This document shows positions 33,401 through 44,834 of a stretch of 64,000 nt of DNA, piece by piece. The DNA comes from Cerioporus squamosus (Eukaryota; Basidiomycota; Agaricomycetes; Polyporales; Polyporaceae). The stretch covers positions 62,001 through 126,000 of the forward strand of contig JABYQS010000056.1 in NCBI GenBank assembly GCA_022592435.1, given 5' to 3'. Both the position numbers and the translations under genes were made by a program. Within the stretch, counting starts at the first letter, position 1, and each line of letters begins with the position of its first letter. Under the pieces are notes generated by a model, which was given only the letters and a program-made list of their open reading frames with translations, was not told the origin of the DNA and ran no database searches.

Positions 33401-34825
33401 AACCCTCAGTGTCACCACCCGGGACATCGTCTTCTCCACTCCGGACGGCAAGATGACGAAGGAACACCCTCTGAACAAGCTTATCTCAGAGCTTCTCGCA
33501 ATCTTCCATTCACGATACTATATTTCCGACTGGCAGGCCGCCCCGCAGTCTAAGTCTAATAGCGCACCGTCGGAGAAGTCACCTGCGAATGACAAGCCGG
33601 TTCTTCCGCTTGTCTGGAAGGCAGGATTAAAGCGTGGGCCGGAGGCGACCTTCGGGCCGCCACCGAAGCGCCAGCAGGAACCCCCTCGCCCTCTCGCGCC
33701 CCCTACTCCGGAGCAGTACGATAACCTGGTAGCGCTGGAGTCTCACGCTGCGATTGGCCACATCTTACACTCGTACTTTTCCATGGGTGATCGCGACTGG
33801 CCCAGCAACGACGTCGTTCCCGATCGGCAGGCCGAGCCTCACATCCAGGAGGCTCCGCGTCAAGAACCGGCCGCTGTGGATGCTCCCAAGCACGGGGTCG
33901 ATCCCATTCCTGAGGTCGATGAGCAGGAAGGCGTCCCAATTCCTGGCGCGGAGGAGAACGACAAGCTCGAGGGTGGTTCCTCCGCAGTTGACCAGCCCGA
34001 GGTCGTCCGCTCTGATCACGAGGCGGAGGACCCTCACGCGACCGCACACAAGACTGAGCAGCTGGACCCCGATGAACCGGTCGTCAGACCTGCGAAGCGG
34101 CGTCGCAAGGACCCGGTGGTGCAGGCGTCCAAAACGAACGAGCCCGCCGCCGCGGACCTTACCATGCGACGAGTCACCCGCAGTCGCAGTGCTGCCAATG
34201 TTGCTGCTGCTGCTGCTGCTCCTCCTCCTCCTCCCCCTTCTGTGGCAGCTGCTCCTTCGACTAGACCGGTCGCCACGGTCGCGCAGGCCTCTACGCGGGT
34301 CACTCGCAGCAAGAGCGGCAAGCTGCCGAAGACGAACGCCACGGTCGCGCCCGCCGGTGCATCCACATCGGGCGGACGTACAACAAGACGGGGCGGCAAG
34401 ACTCGCTCGTCTGCTGGCGTCGATCGCACGCAGGTCGCAAGCGGGCCTGCGACACGACGACGTGCCGCAGCGAGCCAGAAGACGCCAAACCCGAACGGAG
34501 GTCGTCGGACTCGCCGTTCGTAGCACCATCGGACCTCTCCTCTTGATTCCGCTGTCACCTTCGTCTACTGCCTTCCTCTTTGTGTTATGTTTTTCCATTG
34601 CTATCATCATGCGCTAGTTTCGTCATCCTGATCTATGCTGTGTATGCGGTTCGATATGTCATTTGAGGTACATCTTCATGGCGTGATCATTGTGTAGCGC
34701 GCTCACTTCGACCATGGCCGCGACGCGCCCCGCATGAATTTCGCCGAGGTGCTTGAGTTCCGAAAGGAAACATCTCTTTCGCTGCCCAACCGTTGGTGAA
34801 CTCGCAGATTGCCCCTGCTGCCACA
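30437..34825 (+). repeat. Segmental duplication, unit 2
   Basis: Second unit of the duplication seen at 23172-27560, offset by about 7.27 kb, carrying FunK1 copy D plus flanks. The homeodomain-like gene between the units is not part of the duplicated block. Confidence 0.8.
30883..34523 (+). CDS. FunK1-type protein kinase (copy D), intact
   Basis: Four exons (30883-31236, 31289-32855, 32913-33100, 33162-34523) give 1156 residues. An in-frame GTG lies 24 nt before the chosen ATG. A long N-terminal region is followed by the kinase N-lobe (GRGTRGYVALE, with Lys in FVFLKDSW) and a ~190-residue low-complexity insert. The C-lobe has the catalytic loop HRDISAGN (H653, R654, D655, N660) and a metal-binding Asp in TDWELAK (D685). 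Asp-Trp in place of Asp-Phe-Gly is usual for this fungal family. GTWHFMSAYLL and an ELESFLHVLIYG segment close the fold. About 260 residues of Pro/Ala-rich, then basic Arg/Thr-rich tail follow and could target the nucleus. FunK1 kinases are multiplied in multicellular basidiomycetes; their substrates are unknown. Introns 1 and 2 are readable in frame, so an uncut transcript would still read on. Confidence 0.88.
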
Positions 34826-35007
34826 CACTTACACGTCTGATACGGCTGTAGATAAAGAGGAACAGGACGCATTCGCTCAAGCGCGGTTGAAACAACGATG
34901 CAACTTGAATACTGCTGGCTCGAAGGAATTGTACTCAAACAACTTGCTGACGAGCGACCGTCTCGCCATCCAGCCATCAAGTTATCTACATGGTGAGGAA
35001 GGCAATA
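34524..35007. other. Intergenic, end of duplication unit 2
   Basis: The first ~300 bp match the 3' flank of FunK1 copy C. The rest separates it from the convergent homeodomain-like gene 2. No further gene is seen. Confidence 0.5.
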
Positions 35008-35721
35008 CTATAGCCCAATGCTTCTGTACACCCCTGCAGCAATGTCGCTGAGCAGAGCTTTGGAAAAGGTGTCCGTCTCCTGACACCACAGGGCCCCAAG
35101 CTCGGCGAAGGTTTTTGGAGGGGACATTAGCGCGATGGAGACTTCTGAGAGCGCGTCTTGCAAACGAGAGGCGAGGTCATCTGTCCTGGCTTCGGTGGGA
35201 CAGGGAGGGTCGCATGCAGCCCCGAGCTGCTTGCTGGGAGGTATCCCTATGTATCCCGACGTGGTGAGTACATGCCTCTCCGCCTGTGCCTGCACGATGG
35301 AGAGCATGAACTCACGAATGCGCAGGGGCGATACGGGTATCTTCACATTGACTGCTTCCGACGCCGACTTGCACGCCGCGGCGCGGGCGACAGTCTTCCG
35401 TCTCTCCTTGAAGTATGCCGTTATCTTCGCCGCCGTGCACGCCCGCGCTCCGGGTACCTTCGCAATCATCGACGCGAGCTCCTTCTTCTGCTCTTTATTG
35501 GGATACGGGGTGACTTTCATGTGGAAATCTGCGTCAAAGTCCACATGTGAGTCGTCGGACATCTCGTCACTCGTACTAGCAGTTCCGCAGTTACCTCTCA
35601 ATATGAGATATGCGGCTTTAGGTAGGTACTTGTAGCGCGTCTTTCCCGGCGATGCTTTCCGTGCCTGTCTCATACTGGGATGCTTGCGACCTTCTCGAGT
35701 CGAGGCGCGGGCGCGAGGCAT
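35008..35721 (-). CDS. Divergent homeodomain-like protein 2
   Basis: The minus-strand frame is open throughout, but comparison with the gene at 27.8 kb shows that 35594-35529 (GTAACT...GCAG, 66 nt, in frame) is an intron. Removing it turns YLILR-D-FHMKV into a continuous helix 1 and gives 215 residues. Residues 32-87 align with the homeodomain-like region of protein 1: PYPNKEQKKELASMIAKVPG, then TAAKITAYFKERRK. Asn51 is replaced by Glu (E84), while Tyr-Phe and Arg (Y81, F82, R86) are kept. The extreme C-terminus (KTFAELGALWCQETDTFSKAL) is the same motif as in protein 1. The protein is about half the length of protein 1. A role in transcription is an inference from the fold alone. Confidence 0.65.
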   Translation of the reverse strand: MPRARASTREGRKHPSMRQARKASPGKTRYKYLPKAAYLILRGNCGTASTSDEMSDDSHVDFDADFHMKVTPYPNKEQKKELASMIAKVPGARACTAAKITAYFKERRKTVARAAACKSASEAVNVKIPVSPLRIREFMLSIVQAQAERHVLTTSGYIGIPPSKQLGAACDPPCPTEARTDDLASRLQDALSEVSIALMSPPKTFAELGALWCQETDTFSKALLSDIAAGVYRSIGL

Positions 35722-36253
35722 GGTGGTCAGGCGGTGTGGTGGCTTGGAGTAGAGATGAGAGAGCAGAGGTAGCGGCAGCTGCAGCTGCAGCTCTGCGTTG
35801 GCCTCATTTATCCTCTAAAGCAGTCGCACGGCTGTGGCAAAGAAGCTTCTCAATAACCTTATTAGCGCCACACCAGTCTGCCAGTGATACATCTTTCGTT
35901 TGCGTACCGCACAACGTGAGGCCCAGCTTTGCACTCTCGCGTTCGGTGATCGTAATTGGCATGCAGATCGCATCTAAATATCCAAGCTCGCAATGTGAGA
36001 ACGACGAAAGTGCGAGGATACAGACGTCATAGGACCTGCCTACTTGCAAGTACAACCTATACTTACGGCATCGTAGATACATCATGCTCGTCAGACCATT
36101 ATGCGGAACTTCTGAACTCGACTCGCCAATGCAAATTGTAAGTTATGCAGAAACCCATAGACTCCGAGGAAGATGCCAGTACCCCCTTTAGTCCCTGGAA
36201 CCTTAACAAGTCCTTGAACGAAGACGGAGAAGAACGCGGCAGATACTATCGAA
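35722..36253. other. Intergenic, no gene recognised
   Basis: A (GCAGCT)n-like short repeat near 35772-35790 lies just upstream of homeodomain-like gene 2. No open frame in the rest has support. Confidence 0.4.
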
Positions 36254-38158
36254 TCAACAGAGTTGCCACATCTTCACGGAATCGACGACGAGCGCTCGGT
36301 CCTCGGCGTTCTCGGGCCAAGTAGATGCCCACTGAGACTGCGCGTAGGCGAAGTCGCTCATAGCAGCTGGGATAGCACGAACGTCAGCGATGATAGAGGC
36401 TAGAAGCATGGATAGGACGTACACAAGGAGCCGTCGAGCCAAGGCTTGCCACCCACACCGTCCGGGAACCACCCGTTGGTGCCTCCGACAGCGACGTTCA
36501 TGATGAGGTAGAAGGGCTGGTCGAACGGCGCGACGTTCTTCGTGCCCTGGTCCCACGGATCGGGAGTAGAGATGTAGTCAGACCCGTTCGCGACGGTAGT
36601 CGGGAAGCCGCCGCGCTTGAAGAACGGCTCGTTGAAGCGCAGGTACATCATGTACGTGAGGCGCGAGTCGACGTAGATCCGCATGAACTCCGAGTTCCAC
36701 TCGAGCACGTACGTGTGGAAGTCCTCCGCGAACGTCTTGCGCCGGTTCGTCCACCATCCGAACGTCTTGCTGACGCCATTCAGCCATGAGAACGGGCCCC
36801 AGTTCAGCGAGCCCCGCACATAGTCCACGCCCCTGTGGCAGAGCAGCAAGGTTAGAACCCAACGTGCACAGTTCGCACGCGAGCTGGGAAGACGTACTGC
36901 GCCTTGTAGTCTGGGCTGTTCCCGCGCGCCTCCATGATGTCAATCTCTCCGGATCGCGGCCACGGTCCGTACTTGTCCTCGCTGACGGGGAGCATCCACA
37001 GCGCGGGCCAAAGCCAGTCACCTCGCGGCAACTTGGCGCTGATCTCCACTCGACCGTACTGGATCGAGTGGTGACCGCGCGTGTGAATCCTCGCACTCAT
37101 GACAGGAGGGATGACTGCCTTGCTGGAGAAGTTCGAGACTGCGCCGCAGTTCGTCGCGTTCGCATCCGTACACCCGGTGATGTTGTAGACGGCGGGAGGC
37201 TGGCCAAGCACGGCGCTTGACCCGATGACATCCGATGTGAGAGTCGGGACGATGTAGAGTCGCCCATCGCGCACGTAGGAGTTGTTCGCCGAGTCGGTCG
37301 TCATTTCAAACTCCTGGTTGCTGCGGGCGCCAGAAGTCGGACAGATCGCGAAGTCAATCGAGATGAAATGCAAGCAGCAGTCAGCGTCTCGCCACTCTGA
37401 TCGCCTGGTCCTGCATGGCACCAGAGAAGGAAACCTAGCACTCACCCGAACCCGCTCATGCTGACCTCGTGTGTCCAGGTGTTCTCCGTGTCGAACGTGT
37501 CAAAGTTGTCCTCCATGACCAGGCAGAGGTTTCCGAGGTGGAGAGTCGTCTTCCATGCGAAGTAGCATCGAATAGCGCCACCGGCAATGCCGAGGAAAGC
37601 GATCATGTACACGATCCAGTGCGAGAGCGTGGCCATCTTGTCCTTCTCCGACAACCAAGGCTTCTCGATGGCACCCATCAACATCGTCGAACGCATCGGT
37701 TTGCGTACGCGGGACATCGTGGACATGCGTGAGGCGACCGTGGAACTGGTCGCAAGAGTGGGACGCATAGGGCGTGGGGGCATGAACGAGTTGCGAGCCT
37801 GTGACGGTACAGAAGACGAAGCTCCGAGCTCCACGATGTCCGTCGTCGACCGTCGCAGTGCAGACTGCGTCGATACACGGCTGTCATAGCGTTTGTTGAG
37901 AGGCCGGTCGGCGAGCCCGCTGAAGCTCACGACGCTAGCGGGTTTCGGGGAGGACGGGACAGAAGCACTCGGTGTGCTGAACGGGTCCCGTGACGCGCCG
38001 TCCGGGTGACTGTCGGACTGGACATGACTGGGGATGAAGAAGCCAGTCTGGTGAGCATCACTCGAGTGCTCCGCCGACGTCGACGGACGTGGTGAAGACG
38101 ACGACGCCGACGCGGAAGAGGATGACGAGGACGAGCTCTTGAGCTTGGACGTAGACAT
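36254..38158 (-). CDS. GH16 KRE6/SKN1-like beta-glucan assembly protein, copy 1
   Basis: Exons 38158-37446, 37320-36898, 36832-36423 and 36366-36254 give 552 residues. It is a type II membrane protein: a ~190-residue Ser/Pro-rich cytosolic head, one transmembrane helix (WIVYMIAFLGIAGGAIRCYF), then a lumenal domain starting at MEDNFDTFDTENTWTHEV. The GH16 active-site strand is GEIDIMEARG with E363, D365 and E368, a complete E-x-D-x-x-E motif. GPWPRSGE, GVDYVRGSLNWGP, NEPFFKRGGFP and NVAVGGTNGWFPDG are typical of the SKN1/KRE6 family, which is needed for beta-1,6-glucan in yeast. ATG 38158 was chosen; the frame is open to an ATG at 38236, which would add 26 residues. All introns are in phase and two match copy 2 in position. 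Confidence 0.9.
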
Positions 38159-39640
38159 GACAGGAGGGCGGGCTGGGGTTCCTAGGACCAACGAAGCACG
38201 CGAATATAGCTCGCTGCGAGGCGACCGTGAGCGCACCGCCCACTTTCAGTGGCGGCGCATGAGGAAGTCAAGATTCGGCAGGACTATCTGCAACGGGATA
38301 GGGTTCCATCACGCTGCCAGGGACGTCCCCTCCGAATCGAGCCAGCTCGGGACAAACCACGCAGATTGACGGCGTCTTCAGATCTCAAACGCGCTACAAG
38401 CGAAGCGCCTCCCTGCATCGTATCGTCATCTGTCAGCGTATGGCAACTACCTGGATATTTCGAGCTCACCACGCGCGCATGATAACTGCAGAGTCTTGTC
38501 AGATATCATTAACGTTTGACCGTGATCGAAATCTGAGCGAGCAGTTCGTTCTTCATCGCCCCGTCTGTTACGGCGGTAGTGAGTTGGGAACAATCTACCT
38601 CCCAGGTCGTTTGCAAACTCCGGCCGCGCCGGGAAGTCGGAGCGCTTGGCAGTGAGGTTTCGTATTGAATGCGGCGACAAGATATCGGCCACGTTGAGGG
38701 AACACGCGCGATGCACAAGCAAAGAGGTGCGTCGGGGAGGACCTCGGAGGCCCATACGGTTCAAGGGAAGATTTGTTGACGTCGGGATCAGTATGCTGCT
38801 CTGGTCGAAAGATGAGGGGCCATGAATGCATCCCAGATGACCATACTAGGCGCCTACCCCTCAAACTCGGTTGCTTCTTTACGGAAAAGAGCAACCATGG
38901 TGCATACGGCATGCGCAGAAACAGGGCGGCAGCCTACCTCACAGACGGTAAATGCATGACCCGCATGAGAACGCGGATAATCGGAGAAACGCCAGTCTCG
39001 GAAAGGATATCGACCTGACAAGTAAGTACTTCAGAACCAGGGAGCAGGATGCAAGCAGGATGTACCTCCAGAGCCACGAGAATCGCGAATTCAACGACGG
39101 CCCCGGGTATAATTGCAAAGACCCTTTGCCATGAGTCCAGGCAGGCCAATCTTGTTGGCTATGATCCCCTCATGTCGTCACCTGCGATAGAGAGACACCG
39201 AAGACCATTGAAAGTACAACACTCAGCGATAGGTTGCAGTTCGAACAGGAGAACGAAGTACTCACTGAGAATAAGTAAGCCGGCTCGACGATAGTGGTAC
39301 CTGAGTGTTGAATGCTAGCCCAGACCACAAAACCACGACAGCGTGCCGCAGTCTGGAATGGTTCATTCGTGGAAGCTCTTGAGATAGCTTCAAAGATCCT
39401 CGGTCGCTGGTCCAGACCAGGAGACAACGTGGTGGTCGAGGTTAACGCTCACGCCTTTCGAGCGCGCAGGTACAACGCCTCCATCCAGGAAACGCCACCG
39501 GACACGCCGCCGCCGCCAACGCTTCAATCACCGCATACGAGATCACTGTGAAACCATGCATGAGCTCTTTACGCCCTTCTAGAGTAGTGTTCGAGCGCAC
39601 CTGTTCCCATCCGCGGCACCCCATGCTACGGCGAGCATAG
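38159..39640 (-). other. Possible minus-strand multi-exon gene, unresolved
   Basis: Minus-strand donor-like sites occur near 38932, 39064, 39259 and 39300. Between them are short coding-like stretches, including a hydrophobic segment (FAIIPGAVVEFAILVALE, near 39065-39120) that could be a membrane helix. The order and spacing resemble a small seven-helix fungal membrane protein gene, but I could not reconstruct it. The first ~250 bp may be the promoter of GH16 copy 1. Confidence 0.25.
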
Positions 39641-39743
39641 TGCCGGTCAAAAGAATGAGATGTCGATTCGTTCATTGCTATGGCCAACTCTACTACTCGC
39701 CATCTCTGCTCGCTCTCCGCGGCCGTCCAGGGTGAAGTTTCCT

Positions 39744-40568
39744 TCAGTCTCGTAACACAGCAAATATGTTGACTCCTGGGGAGACTGACGCGATAGAGAT
39801 TTGATCCCGGGATGCTGAGAAGGAAGAGCTTGATGCTAGTGTGCTGTCGCCACGCGTTGTCCGGGGTTTGACAGGGCATCCGGGACTTGAAGCAACCGGA
39901 CTGCAGCTGTTCGGTCGTACCAAGTCGATGGTACCTTGAGAAGACATGGGCGGGAGATCCTGGTCGCTTGTAGTGGTAGCTACGACGCAGTTCGCCGTCC
40001 AGGGTCCACAGCAAGCAGCGACGAACGTTGACAACGAGGACTCAGTGAGATCCGCGGGCAGCCGCGCGTCTGAGCGGCGTTCGTGGAGCGCGACGCCGCA
40101 GTCTTGAACGTCCGGTGATAAGAGCAATCATGGACAAGGGCCGAGTCCTAGCCTCAACAGGGGGTCAGGGAAGGGGTGTATGATAAGAACGCGGTTCCCA
40201 ACACGCACCGCTGCGCCGGGATAATCCCAAATACCCTCAAGCCGCGTGGTACCCATTAACAAAATTGTACGGCTTTCGTCGCGTTTGGAGAAGCAAATGA
40301 TCTTCCCTGCATGTTGGTCCGGAACTAGGTACGTCGTAGTGCGGCATAGTTGCAGAGGAGGAGCAACGGATGTCAGACGTCGCGACTCGATCCACTGAGC
40401 GCGGTCCATCACAGCCCGTAATCGAGCCGCAAGGCATTCTGAGCTTTCACCGGAGACGTCCACGTCAGACGAACATCTGATTTTGGTCGAAGACACGTCT
40501 CTCACCTTGATAATCCTGGACGGTGAAGCTCTAGGAACTAGCAAGGCCAACAGAGCCCGCGGCGGCAT
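39744..40568 (-). other. Hypothetical minus-strand ORF pair separated by one stop
   Basis: The same frame is open from 40568 to 39744 except for one TGA at 40130-40128. The first part (MPPRALLALLVPRASPSRII, later VRVGNRVLIIHPFPDP) and the second (STFVAACCGPWTANCVVATT, ending ISIASVSPGVNIFAVLRD) both look coding. It could be one gene with a nonsense mutation, one with an unrecognised intron, or chance. No family was recognised. Confidence 0.3.
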
Positions 40569-40831
40569 TGGCGGTCAGCGAAGATTTGTCGAAGCCTGGG
40601 TGATGAGGTCAGACGCTGAGTATAGACGATGGAATATCGCGATAGACTCACCGCCGAAGTAGTGACTGACAGTTCACAGGGTGTTCACCGCACGGAGACC
40701 CTCGGACAAGGACTACCTAAGTGTACACGTTGCTCACATACCCGACATCTTCAAGACGACACAGCTGGAATCTGTTGATTCACAACATCAGTGGATAGTC
40801 CGCCATGGGACGACACCACGCCGCCAGGAAC

Positions 40832-41704
40832 TCAGAAGAAGCGAACAACAGTGTTCAGGTGGCCTTGGACGCGCCCTCCTATTCTTAGTACTACCCTGCA
40901 TATCAAACGAATCGGCCTAGTGCCATAGTGGACATCAGCAGTTGGCGTACGCCCCCGCGCTGAAGGCGTATCGACCACTGTGGGCAATCCCGACGGCCCT
41001 GCCCACTCAATCTCCGTTGATCTTCTTCGACCGCGCTCCGCCCAAGACACAGCACCCGGGAATAAATCCGAAGTTGCACCCAACATGCGGAGTCGCCCAC
41101 GCACGAGAGACGAGTCCGCAGGAGAGTCTGCATGGGCGTGGATGCGCAGTTCAATGAACGGAGCGAGAAGCCCGTCAACCCATCGTATCCAAGCCTTGCA
41201 GCTCTTGTCAGCCACGCTCACGTCAACGCCCGCGCCCATGTATACGGGCTTGCCGCAATGCACACGAGCGTTGACCAAAGCAGGCTAATCGCATACACTG
41301 ACGCCAACCCGATACTGAGGAAAGCGACATGGTGATGCCACCGGATCAGGCACCTCCCTTGCGTTACGGCCTGGTCTACCTGTCTGTTCGGATTCGTGAC
41401 TCTAAGGGTGCCCTGATCGGAAGTTCGGGCAGGGTGCCCGACATAGCATGTCAACGGCACTGCGCTGCGATGGTCGAGATACATCAACAGCGCCCTCGGG
41501 CGACTTCGTCTGCCCTGCGGCGTGATGCATCGCCAGAACGACCGAACGTCTACTGCTTTGCCTGAGATGGGCTAAGCACGGCCCTATGTGGCCCGAGTAT
41601 ATGCGCGCAACACATCGCAAAAATATCTCTGTAGTCAACGCAACAATAGGTACGGATGACTTACCTCCGCACAGTGAGAATTGCCAAGCATGTCTGCGCG
41701 ACAA
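40832..41704 (-). other. Hypothetical minus-strand coding region
   Basis: An ATG at 41704 opens a 13-codon exon (MSRRHAWQFSLCG) ending at a GTAAGT donor near 41665. Downstream, a frame at 41278-40832 (from VHCGKPVYMGAGVDVSVADK to VQGHLNTVVRFF) is open for about 148 codons. I could not connect them, and the frame's first codon is not ATG. No family was recognised. Confidence 0.25.
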
Positions 41705-42824
41705 GTACTACTACTAGCCTGAGGGGTTACTACCTCGTCTCGCTAACCTGGATGAAATCATCGTCTCTGGAGGTTGGTGTCAGGGCGTGCTCGTTTTCGT
41801 TGACTATTCTAACGCACCTTCAAGTCCGCTAAGACTCAGTACTCAGTAGCGAAAGTCTGGGCCACGTATAGACGGAGAACATGTTGATGGAGAGAAACAG
41901 GACACGACGCGACTCGCGCGACTGGAGACTAAGCGCCCCTCTTCAGGGTGACTGACGTGACGTGACGTAACGCATCACTGAGAACGTCACATTCTCTCAG
42001 CTGCAGCGGCGCCCATCGAGCCGGCTATACTGCAGTCTTTTGGGGGCCAACAACCGGACAGCAGGCTATACGATGGGGTACAATACAGTCTACAGCAAGC
42101 GTTCGGGATGGAGAAGCTCTAACTCGACAGGTACATATGGAGGCCAAGGAGTGGGCAACGAATACAGTAGTCCTCGTGTATCCCAGAATTAAGTACGACG
42201 CGAACGCGACAGAAACGGTAGCCTAGAACCCAAAGAGCGTGGGACAAGAAATACGACATTCGACATGATGAGAGCGGGAAGGGTTCGGCCACAGCGAAGG
42301 TAGGGAGGCGTGAAGATAAATCGGAGTACATGGGTGTGTGTGCAAGGACGGAACTAATGGTGGCTGCCGTGCACGAGGGAGGTTTCAACAGGGAATGGCA
42401 ACGCGAAGACACTGCGCGGCGTCCTACGACAGCGGCGCCCGCAGACACGAGCAAGGGAGGGGAAGCGAACACACAGAGGGAAGAGGAAGGAGGCCCCCGA
42501 AGCCAGTAAGCAAAGAGAAGGACGGGGCTGGTTTATCGGAAGATGGTAAACGGGCCTGGAAACGGCGTCGCTCAAAGTCCACAGTGTCCAAGAAGTGATG
42601 CATGGGTGGCGGGCATGACAGTCCGGTGGTCGTCGTTGAGCAGATAAGAGACGGGGCGATGCATATCTGGCTTCGTGTACAGGAGAAGGAGACAAGTAGC
42701 TGACACACCATGTCGGCACGCCGTGAAATACATACGTCCAAGAGCGGCGACGGTGCGGACGAGGTGGACGCCAGGCCGCGGATTGAACGACGCCGCCGTC
42801 GCCGGATCGCGTCATTGTGCGCGT
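41705..42824. other. Intergenic, no gene recognised
   Basis: A short GACGT-rich direct repeat (GTGACTGACGTGACGTGACG) lies near 41948-41967. Nothing else can be supported; the right end is probably the 3' UTR of GH16 copy 2. Confidence 0.4.
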
Positions 42825-44834
42825 CTAGCAGCGCTGCCACATCTTGACGGAGTCGACGACCAGAGCGCGGTCTGCGATGGTCTTCGGCCAAGAAGCGTAC
42901 CACTGATCCTGAGCCTCGGCGAAGTCGCGCATAGCAGCTGCAGATTATCAATCGTCACCATTAGGCTTCCTCTTCCCAAGGATGACAGGAGAAGACGTGC
43001 GACGTACTCAGAGAATGGTCCAACCACGGTTTGTCACCAGCACCATCAGGGAACCATCCGTTCGTGCCACCGACGGCGACGTTCATGATGAGATAGAACG
43101 GAATGTCGAACGGCGCGACGTTTGTCGTGCCGTCCTTCCACGGGTCGGGCGTCGCGATGAAGTCGGTGCCGTTCTGGACGATGGGCGGGAAGTCGCCGCG
43201 CTTGAAGAACGGCTCGTCGAACTTGAGGTAGAGCGAGTACGTGAGACGGGAATCGGCGTATATCCGGATGAACTCCGGGCTCCACTCCACCGCGAACGTG
43301 TGGAACTTGTCCGCGAACGTCTGCCGCCGGTTCGTCCACCACCCAAACGTCTTACTGACGCCGTTGAGCCACGTGAAGGGGCCCCAGTTCAGCGATCCTC
43401 GGACGTAGTCGACGCCCCTGGGGAGAGCGGCGGAGAGCCAATCAGTATCTTAATGTCTGCCGGCGGGACAGCACAAGCTCCCGCTCGATAAACTCAGAGT
43501 GTGCACTCACTGTGCCGGGTACTCGGGTGCGTTACCACGCGCTTGCATGATGTCAATCTCACCCGAGGCAGGCCAAGGGCCATACTTCTCGTCGACGGGG
43601 AGCATCCAGATCGAGGGCCATATCCAGTCGCCACGAGGGACTTTCGCTACGACCTCGACCTTGCCATACTGGATACTGTGACTGTGCTTCGTCGATATCC
43701 GAGCGCTCATGACCGGGTTGATGACCGTCCCGGCGGTGAGGTTCGACACCGCGCCGCATCCGGTAGTCGAGTTGACCGCGGTACACCCAGTGATATTGTA
43801 GGTGAATCCGTCGAGGACGGCCTGCTTGCCGATGACGTCGGAGGTAAGGGTCGGAACCAAGTAGAGCTTGCCGTCCTCAACGAACGAGTTGTTCGGAGAA
43901 TTGGTAGTCATCTCGAATTCTCCGTTCCTACACGTGCACGCCGTCGTGTGAGCGCGGAGACCCGAATGAGGAATGGCACTACTCACCCAAACCCGCTCAT
44001 GTCGACCTCCTGAGTCCAGGTATACTTCGTGTCGAAGGTGTCGAAGTTGTCCTCCATGATGAGACACAAGTTCCCAATGCGCGGCGTCTGAACCCACTGG
44101 AAGTAGACACGAAGGACCGCGCCAATGATCCCAAGCATCGCGACCGCGTAGGTCACCCAGTACGACAGCCTCTCGTAGAAGTCCTTGTCCGTCACCCAGG
44201 GCTTCTCCACCTCCCCAGTCAACATGGTACTCCGCTGGCGCTTAGCGAGGCGCGGCGCGGTCAGGGTTCCCGAGCCGTCGGTCTCCAAGAGGGTCGCGCG
44301 CCTCGGCATGGCAGGCGGAGACATGAACGAACTCCGCATGTGGCCGTTGGACGAGTTGCGGCGACTTCGCGCGCCACCCCTCGGAGTCTCGCGCACATGG
44401 AGATCGGAGGTCGAGTTCAGGTTGCGCAGCGAGGACTGGACCGAGACGCGGCTCGCACCGGTGTGCGGGCGCGATGCCGGCGGCGAACCGTGGTCAGGGA
44501 AGGGGTAGTACGACCCGATGCTTCCAGCAGAGTGATGTACGTTCTGGAGGTTCTGCTCCGAGCTGAGGTTGACGACGCTCGCGGGAGGGGAAAACGGGTT
44601 GCTGACTCCAGAGCGGGGCGTGGGAGGGACCGAGGCGTCTGGGGTCCGGAACGGGTCGCGACGGAAGTCCTCTGCGTTGAGAGAGGGGGGAGGACGATGG
44701 CGTCTCGTACTGTTGCCCATCGTGGTAGTGGTCGTAATGGTCGACGTCGACTGCTGCGTTGGTGTAGGAACAGGAAGCTGCTCAGACGATGAAGCAGCTG
44801 AGCTGGCAGTAGAGGGAGGAGATAGCCCCGGCAT
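42825..44834 (-). CDS. GH16 KRE6/SKN1-like protein, copy 2, with altered catalytic motif
   Basis: Exons 44834-43987, 43927-43511, 43417-43008 and 42937-42825 give 595 residues. The last two exons are exactly as long as those of copy 1 (410 and 113 nt), so the copies are ancient paralogues with a shared gene structure. A ~230-residue Ser/Thr/Pro-rich cytosolic head precedes one membrane helix (SYWVTYAVAMLGIIGAVLRV), then MEDNFDTFDTKYTWTQEV and the GH16 fold (GPWPASGE, GVDYVRGSLNWGP, NVAVGGTNGWFPDG). The active-site strand reads GEIDIMQARG: E406 and D408 are kept, but the acid/base Glu is Gln411 (codon CAA). The protein may therefore bind or scaffold glucan rather than cleave or transfer it. 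Cell location is expected to be the secretory pathway membrane. Confidence 0.9.

Noticed and set aside
27823..35721. Mating-type A (HD1/HD2) locus
   Set aside because: The genes are not a divergent pair, lack Asn51 and are not next to a mitochondrial intermediate peptidase gene.
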